Shown piece after piece: positions 1-8,859 of a DNA stretch of 64,000 nt. Made by a program: the position numbers and the translations under genes. The DNA is from JALYZC01 sp963725645. GTDB taxonomy: Bacteria; Actinomycetota; Thermoleophilia; Solirubrobacterales; Solirubrobacteraceae. The notes beneath the pieces are model-generated. The model was not told the origin of the DNA. It made no database searches and saw only the letters and a list, made by a program, of their open reading frames with translations. The stretch covers positions 186,001 through 250,000 of the forward strand of contig CAVRZD010000006.1 in NCBI GenBank assembly GCA_963725645.1. The letters are read 5' to 3'. The first letter of the stretch is position 1. Every line of letters begins with the position of its first letter.

Positions 1-831
1 CGACCTGGGCCGCCAGCTTGCGGCTGGCCTCGTCGATCATCTCGCCGTCGAGCTCCAGCGCTCCGCTGCCATCGGCTCCCTCGAGCGCCGCGACGATCGC
101 GCTCGCGCGCGCGAACTCCTCGGGCCGAGGGGTAAAGGCGTTGCTGATGATCGTGAGCTGCTCGGGATGCACGGCCCACTTGCCGTCGAAGCCCAGCTGC
201 GCGCACGTGCTCGACGCGCCGACGCAGCCCCTCCTGATCCCGTATCACGAGGTAGGGCCCGTCGATGGCCTGCAACCCGGCGGCGCGAGCGGCGACCAGC
301 ACCGTCTCCTGCGCGTGGAGCCAGCCCTCGCGGGCCGGGGTCCCGGGGCCGGCCGAGCGAGGCGCTGAGGTCCGCGTAGCCGAGGATCAGGGCGTCGAGG
401 CGCTGCGAGGCATCGGCGATCTCCCCTGCGTGCAGCAGGCCAGCGGCGGTCTCGATCAACGCCTGGGTGCGAAGCGCGGCCGCCGGCTTGCCGAGGCCGT
501 CGAGCAGACCGTCGACCGCCTCCAGGTCCGCGGCGGTCTCTATCTTGGGAAGGACGAGCGAGTCGATCGCTGCGCCGGCCCGCTCGACGAGCACCGTTAC
601 GTCGTCGCGGAACCAGCGGCTGTTGAGGGCGTTTACCCGCACGGCCAGCGCCTGCGTTTCGGGCCGCGTCGACAGGAAGGCGGCCAGCGCTTCCCGCGCC
701 TCGGCCTTGGCGGCGGGCGCCACGGAGTCCTCGAGGTCGAGTACGAGCTCGTCGGCGCCCAGCCCCGGCGCCTTGGCCAGCATCTTCTCGGAAGACGCCG
801 GAACCGACAGCGACGCGCGCCGGGCGAACAC
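1..831 (-). pseudogene. HpcH/HpaI aldolase / citrate lyase beta family protein, partial and frameshifted
   Basis: This is a CitE-like C-C lyase, a class of Mg-dependent enzymes that cleave or form (S)-citramalyl- or malyl-CoA-type substrates. The first 160 residues read cleanly: a SVPASSEKMLAKA start, LVLDLEDSVAP, the Arg-bearing AVRVN, the acid-bearing LPKIETAADL and ALIETAAGL. Near position 340, inside a G/C run, the frame is lost. The family sequence resumes one frame over (REGWLHAQETVL, IDGPYLV) and shifts again near 210 before WAVHPEQLTIISNAF, which then runs off the left edge. Two single-base indels therefore interrupt an otherwise normal gene, and the C-terminus lies outside the window. 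The GTG start at 831 is preceded by a -10-like hexamer 6 nt upstream, suggesting a leaderless message. The substrate cannot be told. Sequencing error and real decay are both possible. Confidence 0.85.
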
Positions 832-837
832 AGCGTC

Positions 838-843
838 ACCCTA
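838..843 (-). promoter_or_regulatory. -10-like hexamer TAGGGT, leaderless start
   Basis: TAGGGT lies 6 nt before the GTG at 831 of the aldolase gene, with no Shine-Dalgarno sequence between. The upstream gene ends about 85 bases away, so this is a plausible transcription-unit head. Confidence 0.55.
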
Positions 844-928
844 CCTGCAGCCAGTCGCAGCATCCACAGCCCGCCGCCGGCCACTAGGTCACCCAAGAGC
901 TAACGCGGGGCTGGTGGCGACCCGGGTC

Positions 929-1975
929 CTAAGGCCTCGGCCCCAGCAGCGGCGATAGCGCCCCCCAGTTGGCGTCTTGGTCTCGGCCAAGAGTCAGTCT
1001 CCACACACGCGCGCGCGTGAGACCGGCCGCGCAGCAGGCCGCGCGGGTGCGGGCGATCCCGAGGTTTCCGAGCACGTCGCGCATTCCGCGCTGGAGCACG
1101 AACTCCATGCCCTGGTAGACGCCGACGCCTATGACGGCCTCGCGCAGCAACGGGCCGAGCGCGGCGGAGCGGGAGACCGGCTCCAGGCTCGCCTCGCGCC
1201 CGAGCGAACGCCGCCCGATCACCAGATGGCCCAGCGGGCGGGGCTCGGGCTCGATCCGGTCGGCGAAGGCGCCGACCTCGAGCACAAGCTTGGGATGGAA
1301 CTCCATGCGCTCGAGTTCGCGCACGGAGCCCTCGGGGAGCTTCTCCGCGTCGGTTGGGTTCACGCCGATGCGCAGCGGGAACGGGTGCAGCCGCCCGCGG
1401 CGGTCGAGCAGCGGCGTGTCCTCCGACAGCAGCTTGACCCCGTCCTCGCGCAGTGCCCGCAGCGCCAGCGTCGTCTTCCCGCCGCCCGACGGGAGCATGA
1501 CCGCGACCGCACTCTGCCCGCCGACGAGCCCGAGTGCGTGGATGCGCGGCAGCCCGCGCCGATCGAGGTGCTCGCCGAACCGCGAGAGCAGGAAGTGGTA
1601 CGCCGCCTCGTGAACGAGGTGCTTGTCCTCGCCCTGGACGACCAGTCGGGTCCCGGCCCTGTCCAGCACCGACACCGCGCGTCCGAAGTAGTCGACCACC
1701 CGCCGGTTGCCGTCCTGGTAGACGACGTTGCGCGGGGTGACGTAGGCGGCGACGAGCTCGCCGAACCGGTCGTAGTCGGGCGGGCGGCGCTGCACCTCGA
1801 TCTCAACATCCGCGTCTCCGCCGGCATCGGCAGACGGAAACCAGCCGAAGTCGAGACCCAGCTCCTCCACGACCTCCGGCCAGTCGCCGTGCAGATCGAT
1901 GCGGAGCCCGTACACCGCGAGCGTCGTGCGGGTCGGCGCGGGCGCCAACGTCTGGGTGGGCGCTCTGGCGGGCAT
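929..1975 (-). CDS. HprK-like P-loop protein (serine kinase/phosphorylase-related)
   Basis: A 348-residue protein with a Walker A loop PSGGGKTT at residues 162-169 in the context AVAVMLPSGGGKTTLALRAL, followed by LLSEDTPLL. This resembles the HPr kinase/phosphorylase C-terminal domain and the HprK-related proteins found in polysaccharide and peptide-modification clusters. The N-terminal 140 residues are not a recognisable HprK domain. There is no HPr or PTS gene nearby, so classical carbon-catabolite control is unlikely. It sits divergently (44 bp apart) from the first glycosyltransferase of the glycan locus, so phosphorylation of a sugar, lipid carrier or cluster protein is possible but unproven. 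The ATG at 1975 has TAGCAT 7 nt upstream. Confidence 0.75.
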   Translation of the reverse strand: MPARAPTQTLAPAPTRTTLAVYGLRIDLHGDWPEVVEELGLDFGWFPSADAGGDADVEIEVQRRPPDYDRFGELVAAYVTPRNVVYQDGNRRVVDYFGRAVSVLDRAGTRLVVQGEDKHLVHEAAYHFLLSRFGEHLDRRGLPRIHALGLVGGQSAVAVMLPSGGGKTTLALRALREDGVKLLSEDTPLLDRRGRLHPFPLRIGVNPTDAEKLPEGSVRELERMEFHPKLVLEVGAFADRIEPEPRPLGHLVIGRRSLGREASLEPVSRSAALGPLLREAVIGVGVYQGMEFVLQRGMRDVLGNLGIARTRAACCAAGLTRARVWRLTLGRDQDANWGALSPLLGPRP

Positions 1976-1982
1976 CCAGCGG

Positions 1983-1988
1983 ATGCTA
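1983..1988 (-). promoter_or_regulatory. -10-like hexamer TAGCAT, leaderless start
   Basis: TAGCAT is 7 nt before the ATG at 1975 of the HprK-like gene, in the short divergent gap with the first GT2 gene. Confidence 0.6.
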
Positions 1989-2018
1989 ATCGGCTACGGT
2001 CAGCGCGAACCGGACGCC

Positions 2019-2921
2019 ATGCCGAGGATCGAACCCGAAGAGAGGCCGAGGGCGCGACCTCGCCTGGTCAGCGTCGTCGTGCCCGTCCGCGACGCGGCCG
2101 AGCATCTCCCCGCTCAGATCGAGGCGCTGGCGCGCCAGGACCACGGCGGCGCGTGGGAGATCGTGATCGCCGACAACGGATCGCGCGACGGCAGCGTCGC
2201 CGCCGCGTTGGGCCAGCTCGACCGCCTGCCGTGGGCTCGTTTGGTCCACGCGACCTCCCGGCGTGGGCCGAGCCACGCCCGCAACGCGGGCTCCGCCGCC
2301 GCACGCGGCGATTTCCTGGCCTTCTGCGACGCCGACGACGTGGCTTCCCCGGGCTGGGTCCGTGGCATGGCGGAGGCCGCCGCCCAGGGCGACCTGGTGG
2401 CCGGCGGCGTCGGGGCGGAGGAGGTCAACGACGACCTCACCCGCGCCTGGCACGACATCCCCCCCCGCGACCGGGCGCTGCAGGGCATGCGCTTCCTGGC
2501 GCACGCCAGCGGCACAAGCACCGGGGTGTGGAGGGACGTGTTCGAGGCACTGGGCGGCTTCGACGAGGCGGTGGCGGTCGGTGAGGACATCGAGTTCTCC
2601 TGGCGGGCCCAGATCGCGGGCTATCGCCTCGTGCAGGCTCCGGACGCCATCGTCCACGAGCGCTACCGGCGGCGGATTCGCGACCTCGCGCTCCAGCACG
2701 TCCGCTACGGCGCGGCGGGCCCGCTGCTCTACCGGCGCTTCGCGCGCGAGGGGATGCCGCCTTCGTCGCTCACCGGCGCCGCGCGCGGCTGGGCGTCTGT
2801 GGTCGCCCGGATACCCACGCTGCCGCGGTCGGCCGAGGCCCGCGGACGCTGGGTCATCGATGCGGCGCTGCGCCTCGGCCACCTCAGCGGCAGCCTACGC
2901 CACCGGGTCCTCTATCCGTGA
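2019..2921 (+). CDS. Family 2 glycosyltransferase (cassette A)
   Basis: A 300-residue GT-A fold enzyme that transfers a nucleotide-activated sugar in the cytoplasm. Visible are the first strand LVSVVVPVRD, the nucleotide-binding VIADNGSRDGS, the metal-binding CDADD near residue 104, and the acceptor-side GGFDEAVAVGEDIEFSWRA. It ends with a conserved cluster-specific tail, LRHRVLYP. I chose the ATG at 2019 because the longer reading frame would run back into the divergent HprK-like gene. The stop overlaps the GTG of the next gene by 4 bases, so the two are translationally coupled. It is closely related to the GT2 at 6650, which shares the DNG, FLAFCDADD and GEDIEFSWRAQ/GSDIEFSWRAQ blocks. The donor and acceptor are unknown. 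Confidence 0.88.
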   Translation: MPRIEPEERPRARPRLVSVVVPVRDAAEHLPAQIEALARQDHGGAWEIVIADNGSRDGSVAAALGQLDRLPWARLVHATSRRGPSHARNAGSAAARGDFLAFCDADDVASPGWVRGMAEAAAQGDLVAGGVGAEEVNDDLTRAWHDIPPRDRALQGMRFLAHASGTSTGVWRDVFEALGGFDEAVAVGEDIEFSWRAQIAGYRLVQAPDAIVHERYRRRIRDLALQHVRYGAAGPLLYRRFAREGMPPSSLTGAARGWASVVARIPTLPRSAEARGRWVIDAALRLGHLSGSLRHRVLYP

Positions 2922-4258
2922 CCTCCGGCCGGCCGCTGCACGTCCTCGAGGTCGGCCTGCGGTGGCCTCCGGAGACGTTCCTGCAGTGGCGGTTCCGCGG
3001 GCTTGCCGCGCGCGGCCTTCGCATCACGGTCGCCTCGAGCGACTGGCCGGCGCCGCCACCGGACGTCGAGGGCGCGACCCTGCTCCCGCTGCCGGACTGG
3101 GACGAGCCGCGGCGCGCGATCGTCGCCGGCATCGCCGAGGGCGCGCTTCGACTGCTCGCGACGTCGCCGCGACGGCTGGTCCGGCTGCTCGTTGCCTCGC
3201 GCGCAGCCTGGCGCTCGGACCGCTGGACGTCGACTTCGCAGCAGCGGCGCTGGAAGGCGCTCGCGCGCCTGCGCGGGTTCCTGCCGCTCGCACGGCTGCG
3301 ACCCGACGTTGTGCACTTCGAATGGGAGTCGTCCGCCGTCGCCCACCTGCCGCTGCTCGACGTTTGGCGCTGCCCGATGGTCATCAGCTGCCACGGCACG
3401 CTCCAGGTCTGGTCGCACACGTCCACGCACTCCGAGACGATCGACGAGTTGCCCCGCGCCTTCGCCGCCGCGGCGGCGGTTCACTGCGTTTCCGCGGCGG
3501 TCCGCGCCGAGCTGCCTCGCTACGGCCTCGACCCGGCCCGGGTGCGCCTTATTCCCACGGCGGTGGACCCAAACGTGTTCCGGCCCGCGGCGCGCGCCGA
3601 CCCGCGGGACGGGCCGCTGCGGATCGTCGGGATCGGATGGATGAAGTGGCTCAAGGGCTTCGGGTACGCCGTCGAGGCCGTCGCCGAGCTGCGGCGGGCC
3701 GGCGTCACCGCGACGCTCGACGTGCTCGGCGGGGCGCCGGCCCACTCGTCGGGGGAATCGAGCGACCGGCCGCAGGTCCTGCACACGATCGACGAGCTGG
3801 GGCTCGGTCCCCACGTCCGCCTCCACGGCCACGTGTCCTCGTCCGAGGTGCTGGCGCAGCTCCGGCGCGCCGACGTCCTCCTGCATACCAGCCTCAGCGA
3901 GGGGCTTCCCACCGTCGTGTTGGAGGCCATGGCCTGCGAGGTCCCGGTGGTCGTGACGGACTGCGGGGGCGTGCGCGAGCTCGTGACCGATGGCGTGGAG
4001 GGCTTCGTCGTTCCGCCTCGCGGGCCGGGGCGGACGGCGGCGGCGCTCGCGGAACTGTCGCGGGACGCCGAACTGCGCCGGCGGATGGGGAGGGCGGGAC
4101 GCGCGCGCGTGCTCGAGGCCTTCACGCTCGATCGGCAGATCAACGCGTTCATCGATCTCTACGACGAGCTCACGCCCGGCGGCCGGGGGGTTCCGGCCTC
4201 CGAGCCCGCCGCGACAGCGCTCCCGACCACAGTCCAAGGCTCCGCGCTGCGTCGGTGA
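2918..4258 (+). CDS. Family 4 (GT-B) glycosyltransferase (cassette A)
   Basis: A 446-residue GT-B retaining glycosyltransferase. The N-terminal acceptor domain begins LHVLEVGLRWPPETF. The C-terminal donor domain has GIGWMKWLKGF, the HTSLSEGLPTVVLEAMA block with the conserved E-x7-E pair, and GVEGFVVPPRGPG. The GTG start overlaps the stop of the preceding GT2 (GTGA). It is a close relative of the GT4 at 7606: both share EVGLRWPPETF, the DVVHFEWES block and EGFVVPPR. The last 89 bases overlap the convergent GT2 at 4170-5060 on the other strand. It probably adds one sugar to a lipid-linked glycan intermediate. Confidence 0.88.
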   Translation: MTSGRPLHVLEVGLRWPPETFLQWRFRGLAARGLRITVASSDWPAPPPDVEGATLLPLPDWDEPRRAIVAGIAEGALRLLATSPRRLVRLLVASRAAWRSDRWTSTSQQRRWKALARLRGFLPLARLRPDVVHFEWESSAVAHLPLLDVWRCPMVISCHGTLQVWSHTSTHSETIDELPRAFAAAAAVHCVSAAVRAELPRYGLDPARVRLIPTAVDPNVFRPAARADPRDGPLRIVGIGWMKWLKGFGYAVEAVAELRRAGVTATLDVLGGAPAHSSGESSDRPQVLHTIDELGLGPHVRLHGHVSSSEVLAQLRRADVLLHTSLSEGLPTVVLEAMACEVPVVVTDCGGVRELVTDGVEGFVVPPRGPGRTAAALAELSRDAELRRRMGRAGRARVLEAFTLDRQINAFIDLYDELTPGGRGVPASEPAATALPTTVQGSALRR

Positions 4259-5060
4259 GGCCGCGCGTGCAGCCGGCGCACGCAGCGTGCCCGAGCGCGC
4301 GCGTCGCATCGCCCAGAGCTCCGCCGGGCGAGCGGGAGGCGTCGCGAGCGCCGACGACCCGGCCCCGCCGGTAGTGCTCGATCAGCAGGCCGACCATGCC
4401 GAGGTCGGACGCCAGCCGTCGGTGCCACACCCACGCCTCGGGGACGTAGGCGATCCGCCCCCGGGACGCGCGGAGCCGGCGGCCCCAGTCCCAGTCCTCG
4501 GCGACGGCGAGCTGCTCGTCGAAGCCCCCGGTCGCGGCGACCGCCGAGCGTCGCAGCGCCATGTTGCATCCCCACACCTCGTCCACCTCGACGTCGTGCC
4601 GACCGTGGTCCAGCCGGGCGCCGGCCAGCTCGTGCGAGGTGCAGGTGCGCGGAGGCGGGCGCTCGAAGCGCGGCCGCACCGCGCCGCCCAGGAGCCCGGC
4701 GCCGGGGTGGCGGTCGGCCGCGTTCACGAGCGCCGCCAGCCACCGATCGGGCGCCAGGGCGTCGTCGTCGAGGAAGCAGATGAGCTCGGCGCGCGCCAGC
4801 TCGAGTCCGGCGTTGCGCGCGGCGCCGGCCCCGCGCCGGGATTGACGGAGGTAGCGGACGGCAGGCTCGGAGTCCCCGGCCGCCAGGCTTCGGACGACCT
4901 CGGGCGTGCCGTCGCGCGACCCGTCGTCGACCACGATCACCTCGTAACGGTCGGCGGGATAGGTCTGTCGGAGCAGATGCTCGAGGCAGTCGACGAGCAC
5001 GGCGCAGCGGTCCGCGGTCGGAACCACCACGGAGACGAACGGCCGGGCCTTAACCGGCAT
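4170..5060 (-). CDS. Family 2 glycosyltransferase (cassette A, minus strand)
   Basis: A 296-residue GT2 enzyme. It has FVSVVVPTADR, EVIVVDDGSRDG, a FLDDDA metal site at about residues 98-100, and a conserved middle with LLGGAVRPRFE and EVWGCNMALRR. An aromatic-rich WDWGRRLR replaces the usual ED acceptor motif region. Its C-terminal CTRGLTDAARS block recurs in the GT2 at 9966-10805, marking the two as duplicates. The start overlaps the end of the upstream nucleotidyltransferase-like gene by 11 bases, so the two probably form one transcription unit. Confidence 0.87.
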   Translation of the reverse strand: MPVKARPFVSVVVPTADRCAVLVDCLEHLLRQTYPADRYEVIVVDDGSRDGTPEVVRSLAAGDSEPAVRYLRQSRRGAGAARNAGLELARAELICFLDDDALAPDRWLAALVNAADRHPGAGLLGGAVRPRFERPPPRTCTSHELAGARLDHGRHDVEVDEVWGCNMALRRSAVAATGGFDEQLAVAEDWDWGRRLRASRGRIAYVPEAWVWHRRLASDLGMVGLLIEHYRRGRVVGARDASRSPGGALGDATRALGHAACAGCTRGLTDAARSLGLWSGALSRRARRPEPPGRRA

Positions 5061-6591
5061 AGGCGGGCAGGGCGCGCACCTGCGCGTCGAGGGCGCCGAC
5101 GAGAGCGCCGTCGGGTGTGGCCCAGTCGTCGGCGAAGGTACGGTAGGCCGCGAGCGCAGCCTCGGCGGCGTCGCGGGCTCCGGGCGCGCGCCGGGTCAGG
5201 GCTCGCACCGTCGCCGCCGCGGTGAGCGCGAGCTCCGGGCGCGACTCGTCGATGCTCTCGAGGAACAGCGCTGCGCGGCCGGCGCCGAAGAGCCGTCCCA
5301 GATACTCGCCTGACGGCTCCGGTGGGAGCGGCTCCTGGGCCAGCCACGCGCCGTACTCGGCGACCGCGCGGCGCGCCGTGTCGCGCGCGGACCAGCCGAG
5401 CACGTCGGGGAAGGCGGCAACGCCGAGTCCGTTCGCAAGGGCGAAGGAGACCGGGTCGGTGACCGCGCATTGAACGGCGCGCAGCCGCGCTCGTCCGCCG
5501 TGGAACGGCCGGACCTGGAGGCGCGGGTACGCGAGCGTCGGGTAGGGCCCCTTGCTCGCGAGCCGCGCGGTGCGGGCGAGCTGGTCCGGGTCGCCGGGGT
5601 CGCCGGGGAGAAGTGCGAACGCCTCGTCGGGCAGGGTCGGGCAGGCGATCGCGCGCCAGTCCGCGAGGGGAAGAAGGTGCGTTGCCTGGGACCCAGGGAG
5701 TGGACCGTGGGGCAGGATCAGCTCGTCCTCGTCACCGCCGAGCAGTGCGACCTGGGTCGTCCCCGCTTCCTCGATGTCCGTGGCGATGAACGCGGCGAGG
5801 CGGGCCGAGAGCTGGAGGAACGCAGCGAGGGATTCCGCCAGCGGCGGGTCGGGGGAGGCGGCGATCGCGCGCTGCAGTTCCAGCGCGCGGCCCAGCGCCG
5901 GCGCCTCGTCGGGCATCCGCGTGAGCGCGGCGGTCAGGGTCTCCTCGCGGCCCCGCGTCGGCAGTCCCTCGGCCAGCCAAAGCAACATGCGCGCGGGCTC
6001 GGCGACCAGCTTGACGCACATGCTGGCGGCGCCGGGGCGAGTGGGGTTGAGGCACAGCTCGACCGCGAGCCGCCAGAGGAACTGCAGCTCGAGCCAGGCG
6101 GCGATCCGCCGGCGCTGGGCGTCGCGGCCGGGGTCGGGCGGCCGGCGCTCGGGGCCCGCGACCCGGCGCCACGCCGCCGTGGCGCCGTAGAGCTCCGGTC
6201 GCTCCAGGAGGCGGACCACGTCGTCATCGGTGGACGAGCCCTCGTAGACGGCCGCAGCCGTGTCGGGCGGGCCGAGCCCGTAGCTGATCGTGGAGTCGCG
6301 CAGCGCGTCCCGCAGTTGCACGTCGTCGTAGACGCAGCAGTCGACCATGTCCTCGACGAAGGGCACCGCTCGGGTCAGGCGGTCCCAGCGCTCGCGCACC
6401 CGCGCGGCGCCGGATACCGCGCCGTTGCCGGGCACCACGACCGCGATGTCGAGGTCCGCGAGGCCGTAGACGGGCTCGCCCGTTCCCAGGCTTCCCCCGA
6501 CGTAGGCCGCCGACTGCGGTTCGCCCGCGCGGAGGTAGGCGCTGAATGCCCGGACCGCGGCGGCGTATCCCAGCCTCCAGAGCGGGCGCAT
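5050..6591 (-). CDS. Nucleotidyltransferase-fold protein
   Basis: A protein of about 513 residues with a pol-beta-type nucleotidyltransferase core: YVGGSLGTGE followed by LADLDIAVVV, i.e. the GGS and DxD metal-binding hallmarks. The rest is helix-rich, with no other domain I recognise. Its position between two glycosyltransferase cassettes suggests a job in the glycan locus, perhaps nucleotidyl or sugar-phosphate transfer or a minimal-nucleotidyltransferase-like regulatory role. No substrate can be assigned. A longer frame would extend upstream to 6777, but that would run through the divergent GT2 gene and lacks similarity, so I prefer the ATG at 6591. It is followed with overlap by the GT2 at 4170-5060. 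Confidence 0.6.
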   Translation of the reverse strand: MRPLWRLGYAAAVRAFSAYLRAGEPQSAAYVGGSLGTGEPVYGLADLDIAVVVPGNGAVSGAARVRERWDRLTRAVPFVEDMVDCCVYDDVQLRDALRDSTISYGLGPPDTAAAVYEGSSTDDDVVRLLERPELYGATAAWRRVAGPERRPPDPGRDAQRRRIAAWLELQFLWRLAVELCLNPTRPGAASMCVKLVAEPARMLLWLAEGLPTRGREETLTAALTRMPDEAPALGRALELQRAIAASPDPPLAESLAAFLQLSARLAAFIATDIEEAGTTQVALLGGDEDELILPHGPLPGSQATHLLPLADWRAIACPTLPDEAFALLPGDPGDPDQLARTARLASKGPYPTLAYPRLQVRPFHGGRARLRAVQCAVTDPVSFALANGLGVAAFPDVLGWSARDTARRAVAEYGAWLAQEPLPPEPSGEYLGRLFGAGRAALFLESIDESRPELALTAAATVRALTRRAPGARDAAEAALAAYRTFADDWATPDGALVGALDAQVRALPAYAG

Positions 6592-6633
6592 CCGGCCGCC
6601 CTGCGTCCGTAGCAGGGCCCGATGAATCCGCAG

Positions 6634-6639
6634 TAGTCT
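6634..6639 (+). promoter_or_regulatory. -10-like hexamer TAGTCT, leaderless start
   Basis: TAGTCT is 10 nt before the ATG at 6650 of the cassette-B GT2, in the divergent gap with the nucleotidyltransferase-like gene. No Shine-Dalgarno sequence is visible. Confidence 0.55.
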
Positions 6640-6649
6640 GCCCGCCTCG

Positions 6650-7606
6650 ATGGCGGAGCCAGGCCCGGAGACAAACGCGGATCTCTTCGTGGCTTCAGGC
6701 AATGGTCGCGGCCCCGTCGATCCACCGGGGCCGAGGCCGGCGCCGGAGCTGGTCAGCGTGATCGTTCCGGTGCTCAACGAGGAACGCTATCTCGGAGCGC
6801 AGCTCGCGGCGCTCGCGGGCCAGACCTACGTGGGAGCGTGGGAGGTCGTGATCGTCGACAACGGTTGCACCGACCGGAGCCTCGAGGTGGTGGAGCGGTG
6901 GCGGTCGGCGCTGCCGGAGCTGGTGATCGTGGACGCGTCGGCGCGGCGTGGCCTCAACTGGGCCCGCAACGCCGGGGCTTCGGTGGCCCGCGGGGACTTC
7001 CTCGCCTTCTGCGACGCCGACGACGTGGTCGAGCCGAGGTGGCTCGAGGCCATCGTCGCGGCCGCGCGCGGCGCGGACGTCGTCGGCGGCACGCTCGAGC
7101 ACCACTCGCTCAACGACGGACCGCTGCTGGCCTGGCGCCCCACCGAGCGAATCAGCGGGTTCTCCGTCTACCACGACTTCCTTCCCAGCGTGCCCGGCGG
7201 AAACTGCGGCGTGTGGGCGACCGTCGCCCAGCGGGTGGGATGGGACCCAGGCTACGCCTTCGGCGGCTCGGACATCGAGTTCTCGTGGCGCGCGCAGGTC
7301 GCGGGGTATCGCGTCGTCCACGCTCCCGAGGCGGTGGTGAGCGTTCGCTTCCGGCGCCACCTCCACCAGCACGCCTGGCAGTGGTTTCGCTACGGGGCGG
7401 CCGGTCCGCGGCTCTTCCGCCAGTTCTGCGGCTCCGGGATGGCCCGGTCGGACACCCGCGAGGCGCTGGCCGACTGGTGCTGGAACCTGTGGCACATCGC
7501 CTACCTCCTCGGGCCGTCGGAGCGCCGCGGCTACTGGGTGCGCAACGCGGCATGGCGGCTCGGAGCGCTCGCCGGCTGCCTCCGCTATCGCGTCCTCTTC
7601 CTCTGA
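6650..7606 (+). CDS. Family 2 glycosyltransferase (cassette B)
   Basis: A 318-residue GT2 with ELVSVIVPVLNEE, VVIVDNGCTDRS, a FCDADD metal site at about residues 121-124 and GGSDIEFSWRAQVAGYRVVHAPEA. The last residues, CLRYRVLFL, echo the tail of the GT2 at 2019. An extra 30 residues rich in Pro and Gly precede the first beta strand. The stop overlaps the ATG of the next GT4 (TGATG), exactly the arrangement seen in cassette A. It is inferred to add a sugar in the same glycan pathway, possibly with changed specificity after duplication. Confidence 0.88.
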   Translation: MAEPGPETNADLFVASGNGRGPVDPPGPRPAPELVSVIVPVLNEERYLGAQLAALAGQTYVGAWEVVIVDNGCTDRSLEVVERWRSALPELVIVDASARRGLNWARNAGASVARGDFLAFCDADDVVEPRWLEAIVAAARGADVVGGTLEHHSLNDGPLLAWRPTERISGFSVYHDFLPSVPGGNCGVWATVAQRVGWDPGYAFGGSDIEFSWRAQVAGYRVVHAPEAVVSVRFRRHLHQHAWQWFRYGAAGPRLFRQFCGSGMARSDTREALADWCWNLWHIAYLLGPSERRGYWVRNAAWRLGALAGCLRYRVLFL

Positions 7607-8859
7607 TGTTCCACCTGCTGGAGGTCGGGCTGCGCTGGCCGCCCGAGACGTTCATCCAGCACAAGCTCCGGCGGTTGGCCGCGCGGGGCGTGCGGGTGAC
7701 GGTGGCGTCGAGCATGCCCGCGCGGGCGCCGCGGCCGTCGATCGATGGGCTCGCGCTGGTACGCATGCCCGACTGGGAGCAGCCGCCCGCCGTCCAGGCT
7801 GTCGGGGCGATCTGGGAGGGGCTGCGTCTGGTGGCCCGCCGTCCGCGGCGGCTGCGTGTGGCGCTGGCCGCCGCCCGGGGCCCCCTCGCGCCGCCGAGCC
7901 TGCAGCGCGGGCCGGGCCGGTGGTGGCTGCTGCGCACGCTGCTGGCGCTCGCGCGCCTCGATCCCGACGTTGTGCACTTCGAGTGGGAGTCGGCGGCGGC
8001 GCGGCTGCTCCCGCTGGCCGACGTGTTCGACTGTCCGGTCGCAATGAGCTGCCGGGGCGCTGACATCGACATCTATCCCCACTCGCCGGCCGAGCGCTCG
8101 TGGATCGGGCAGCTCCCGCTGGCCTTCGAGACGGCCAGCGCCGTGCACTGCGTGTCGGAGGCCACGCTCGCCGCCGCGACCGGCCAGGGTCTCTCCCGAG
8201 CGAAGGCCGCGGTGATCACGCCCGCCGTCGACCCGGACTACTTCTCCCCGACCGGCGAGCCCGGGGGCGACGGAGCGGTCCTGCGTTTGGTCGACGTCGG
8301 CTGGCTGCGCTGGCGCAAGGGCTGGGAGTACGCGCTGCGGGCCGTGGCCGAGCTGGCCGCCGAGGGGGCCGCCGTGCGGTTCGACATCCTCGGCGACGAC
8401 CCGCCGCTCGATCACGCGGAGGCCACCGAGCGCTGGCGCATCGCCCACACCGTCGACGACTTGGGCCTCGCCGACGTGGTCCACGTCCACGGCGCGGTCC
8501 CCCCGTCCGAGGTCCGCGAGCACCTTCGCGGCGCGGACGCGCTGCTCCACGCCAGCCTGGCCGAGGGGATCCCCAACGTCGTGCTCGAGGCCATGGCCTG
8601 CGCCCGCCCGGTGGTGGTCGCCGACGCGGGGGGCACGCGCGAGGCTGTGCGCGACGGCGTCGAGGGGTTCGTGGTCCCGCCGCGCGACACGAGCGCGCTG
8701 GTCGTCGCGCTGCGCACGCTGGCGCGCGACCCCGGCCTGCGCCGCCGGATGGGCGAGGCGGGCCGTGCGCGCGTCGAGGCCGAGTTCACCCTCGCCCGCC
8801 AGTCGGACCGGTTCGCCGACTTCTATCGCCGCGTGCGCAACGGCTCCGCGTACACGTGA
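7606..8859 (+). CDS. Family 4 (GT-B) glycosyltransferase (cassette B)
   Basis: A 417-residue GT4. It opens with HLLEVGLRWPPETFIQ, has DVVHFEWESAAA in the acceptor domain, and a donor domain with VDVGWLRWRKGWEYALRA, the HASLAEGIPNVVLEAMAC sugar-nucleotide motif and EGFVVPPRDT. The ATG at 7606 overlaps the upstream stop, and the stop overlaps the GTG of the following GT4 by 4 bases. It is the partner duplicate of the GT4 at 2918. The preceding GT2 and following GT4 make a three-gene coupled unit. Confidence 0.88.
   Translation: MFHLLEVGLRWPPETFIQHKLRRLAARGVRVTVASSMPARAPRPSIDGLALVRMPDWEQPPAVQAVGAIWEGLRLVARRPRRLRVALAAARGPLAPPSLQRGPGRWWLLRTLLALARLDPDVVHFEWESAAARLLPLADVFDCPVAMSCRGADIDIYPHSPAERSWIGQLPLAFETASAVHCVSEATLAAATGQGLSRAKAAVITPAVDPDYFSPTGEPGGDGAVLRLVDVGWLRWRKGWEYALRAVAELAAEGAAVRFDILGDDPPLDHAEATERWRIAHTVDDLGLADVVHVHGAVPPSEVREHLRGADALLHASLAEGIPNVVLEAMACARPVVVADAGGTREAVRDGVEGFVVPPRDTSALVVALRTLARDPGLRRRMGEAGRARVEAEFTLARQSDRFADFYRRVRNGSAYT

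Noticed and set aside
977..2584. Long plus-strand frame over the HprK-like gene
   Set aside because: Its composition is Arg/Gln/Gly-rich with no motif, while the minus strand encodes a clear P-loop protein.
6594..6777. N-terminal extension of the nucleotidyltransferase-like gene to 6777
   Set aside because: It would overlap the divergent GT2 start by over 120 bases and shows no conserved features.
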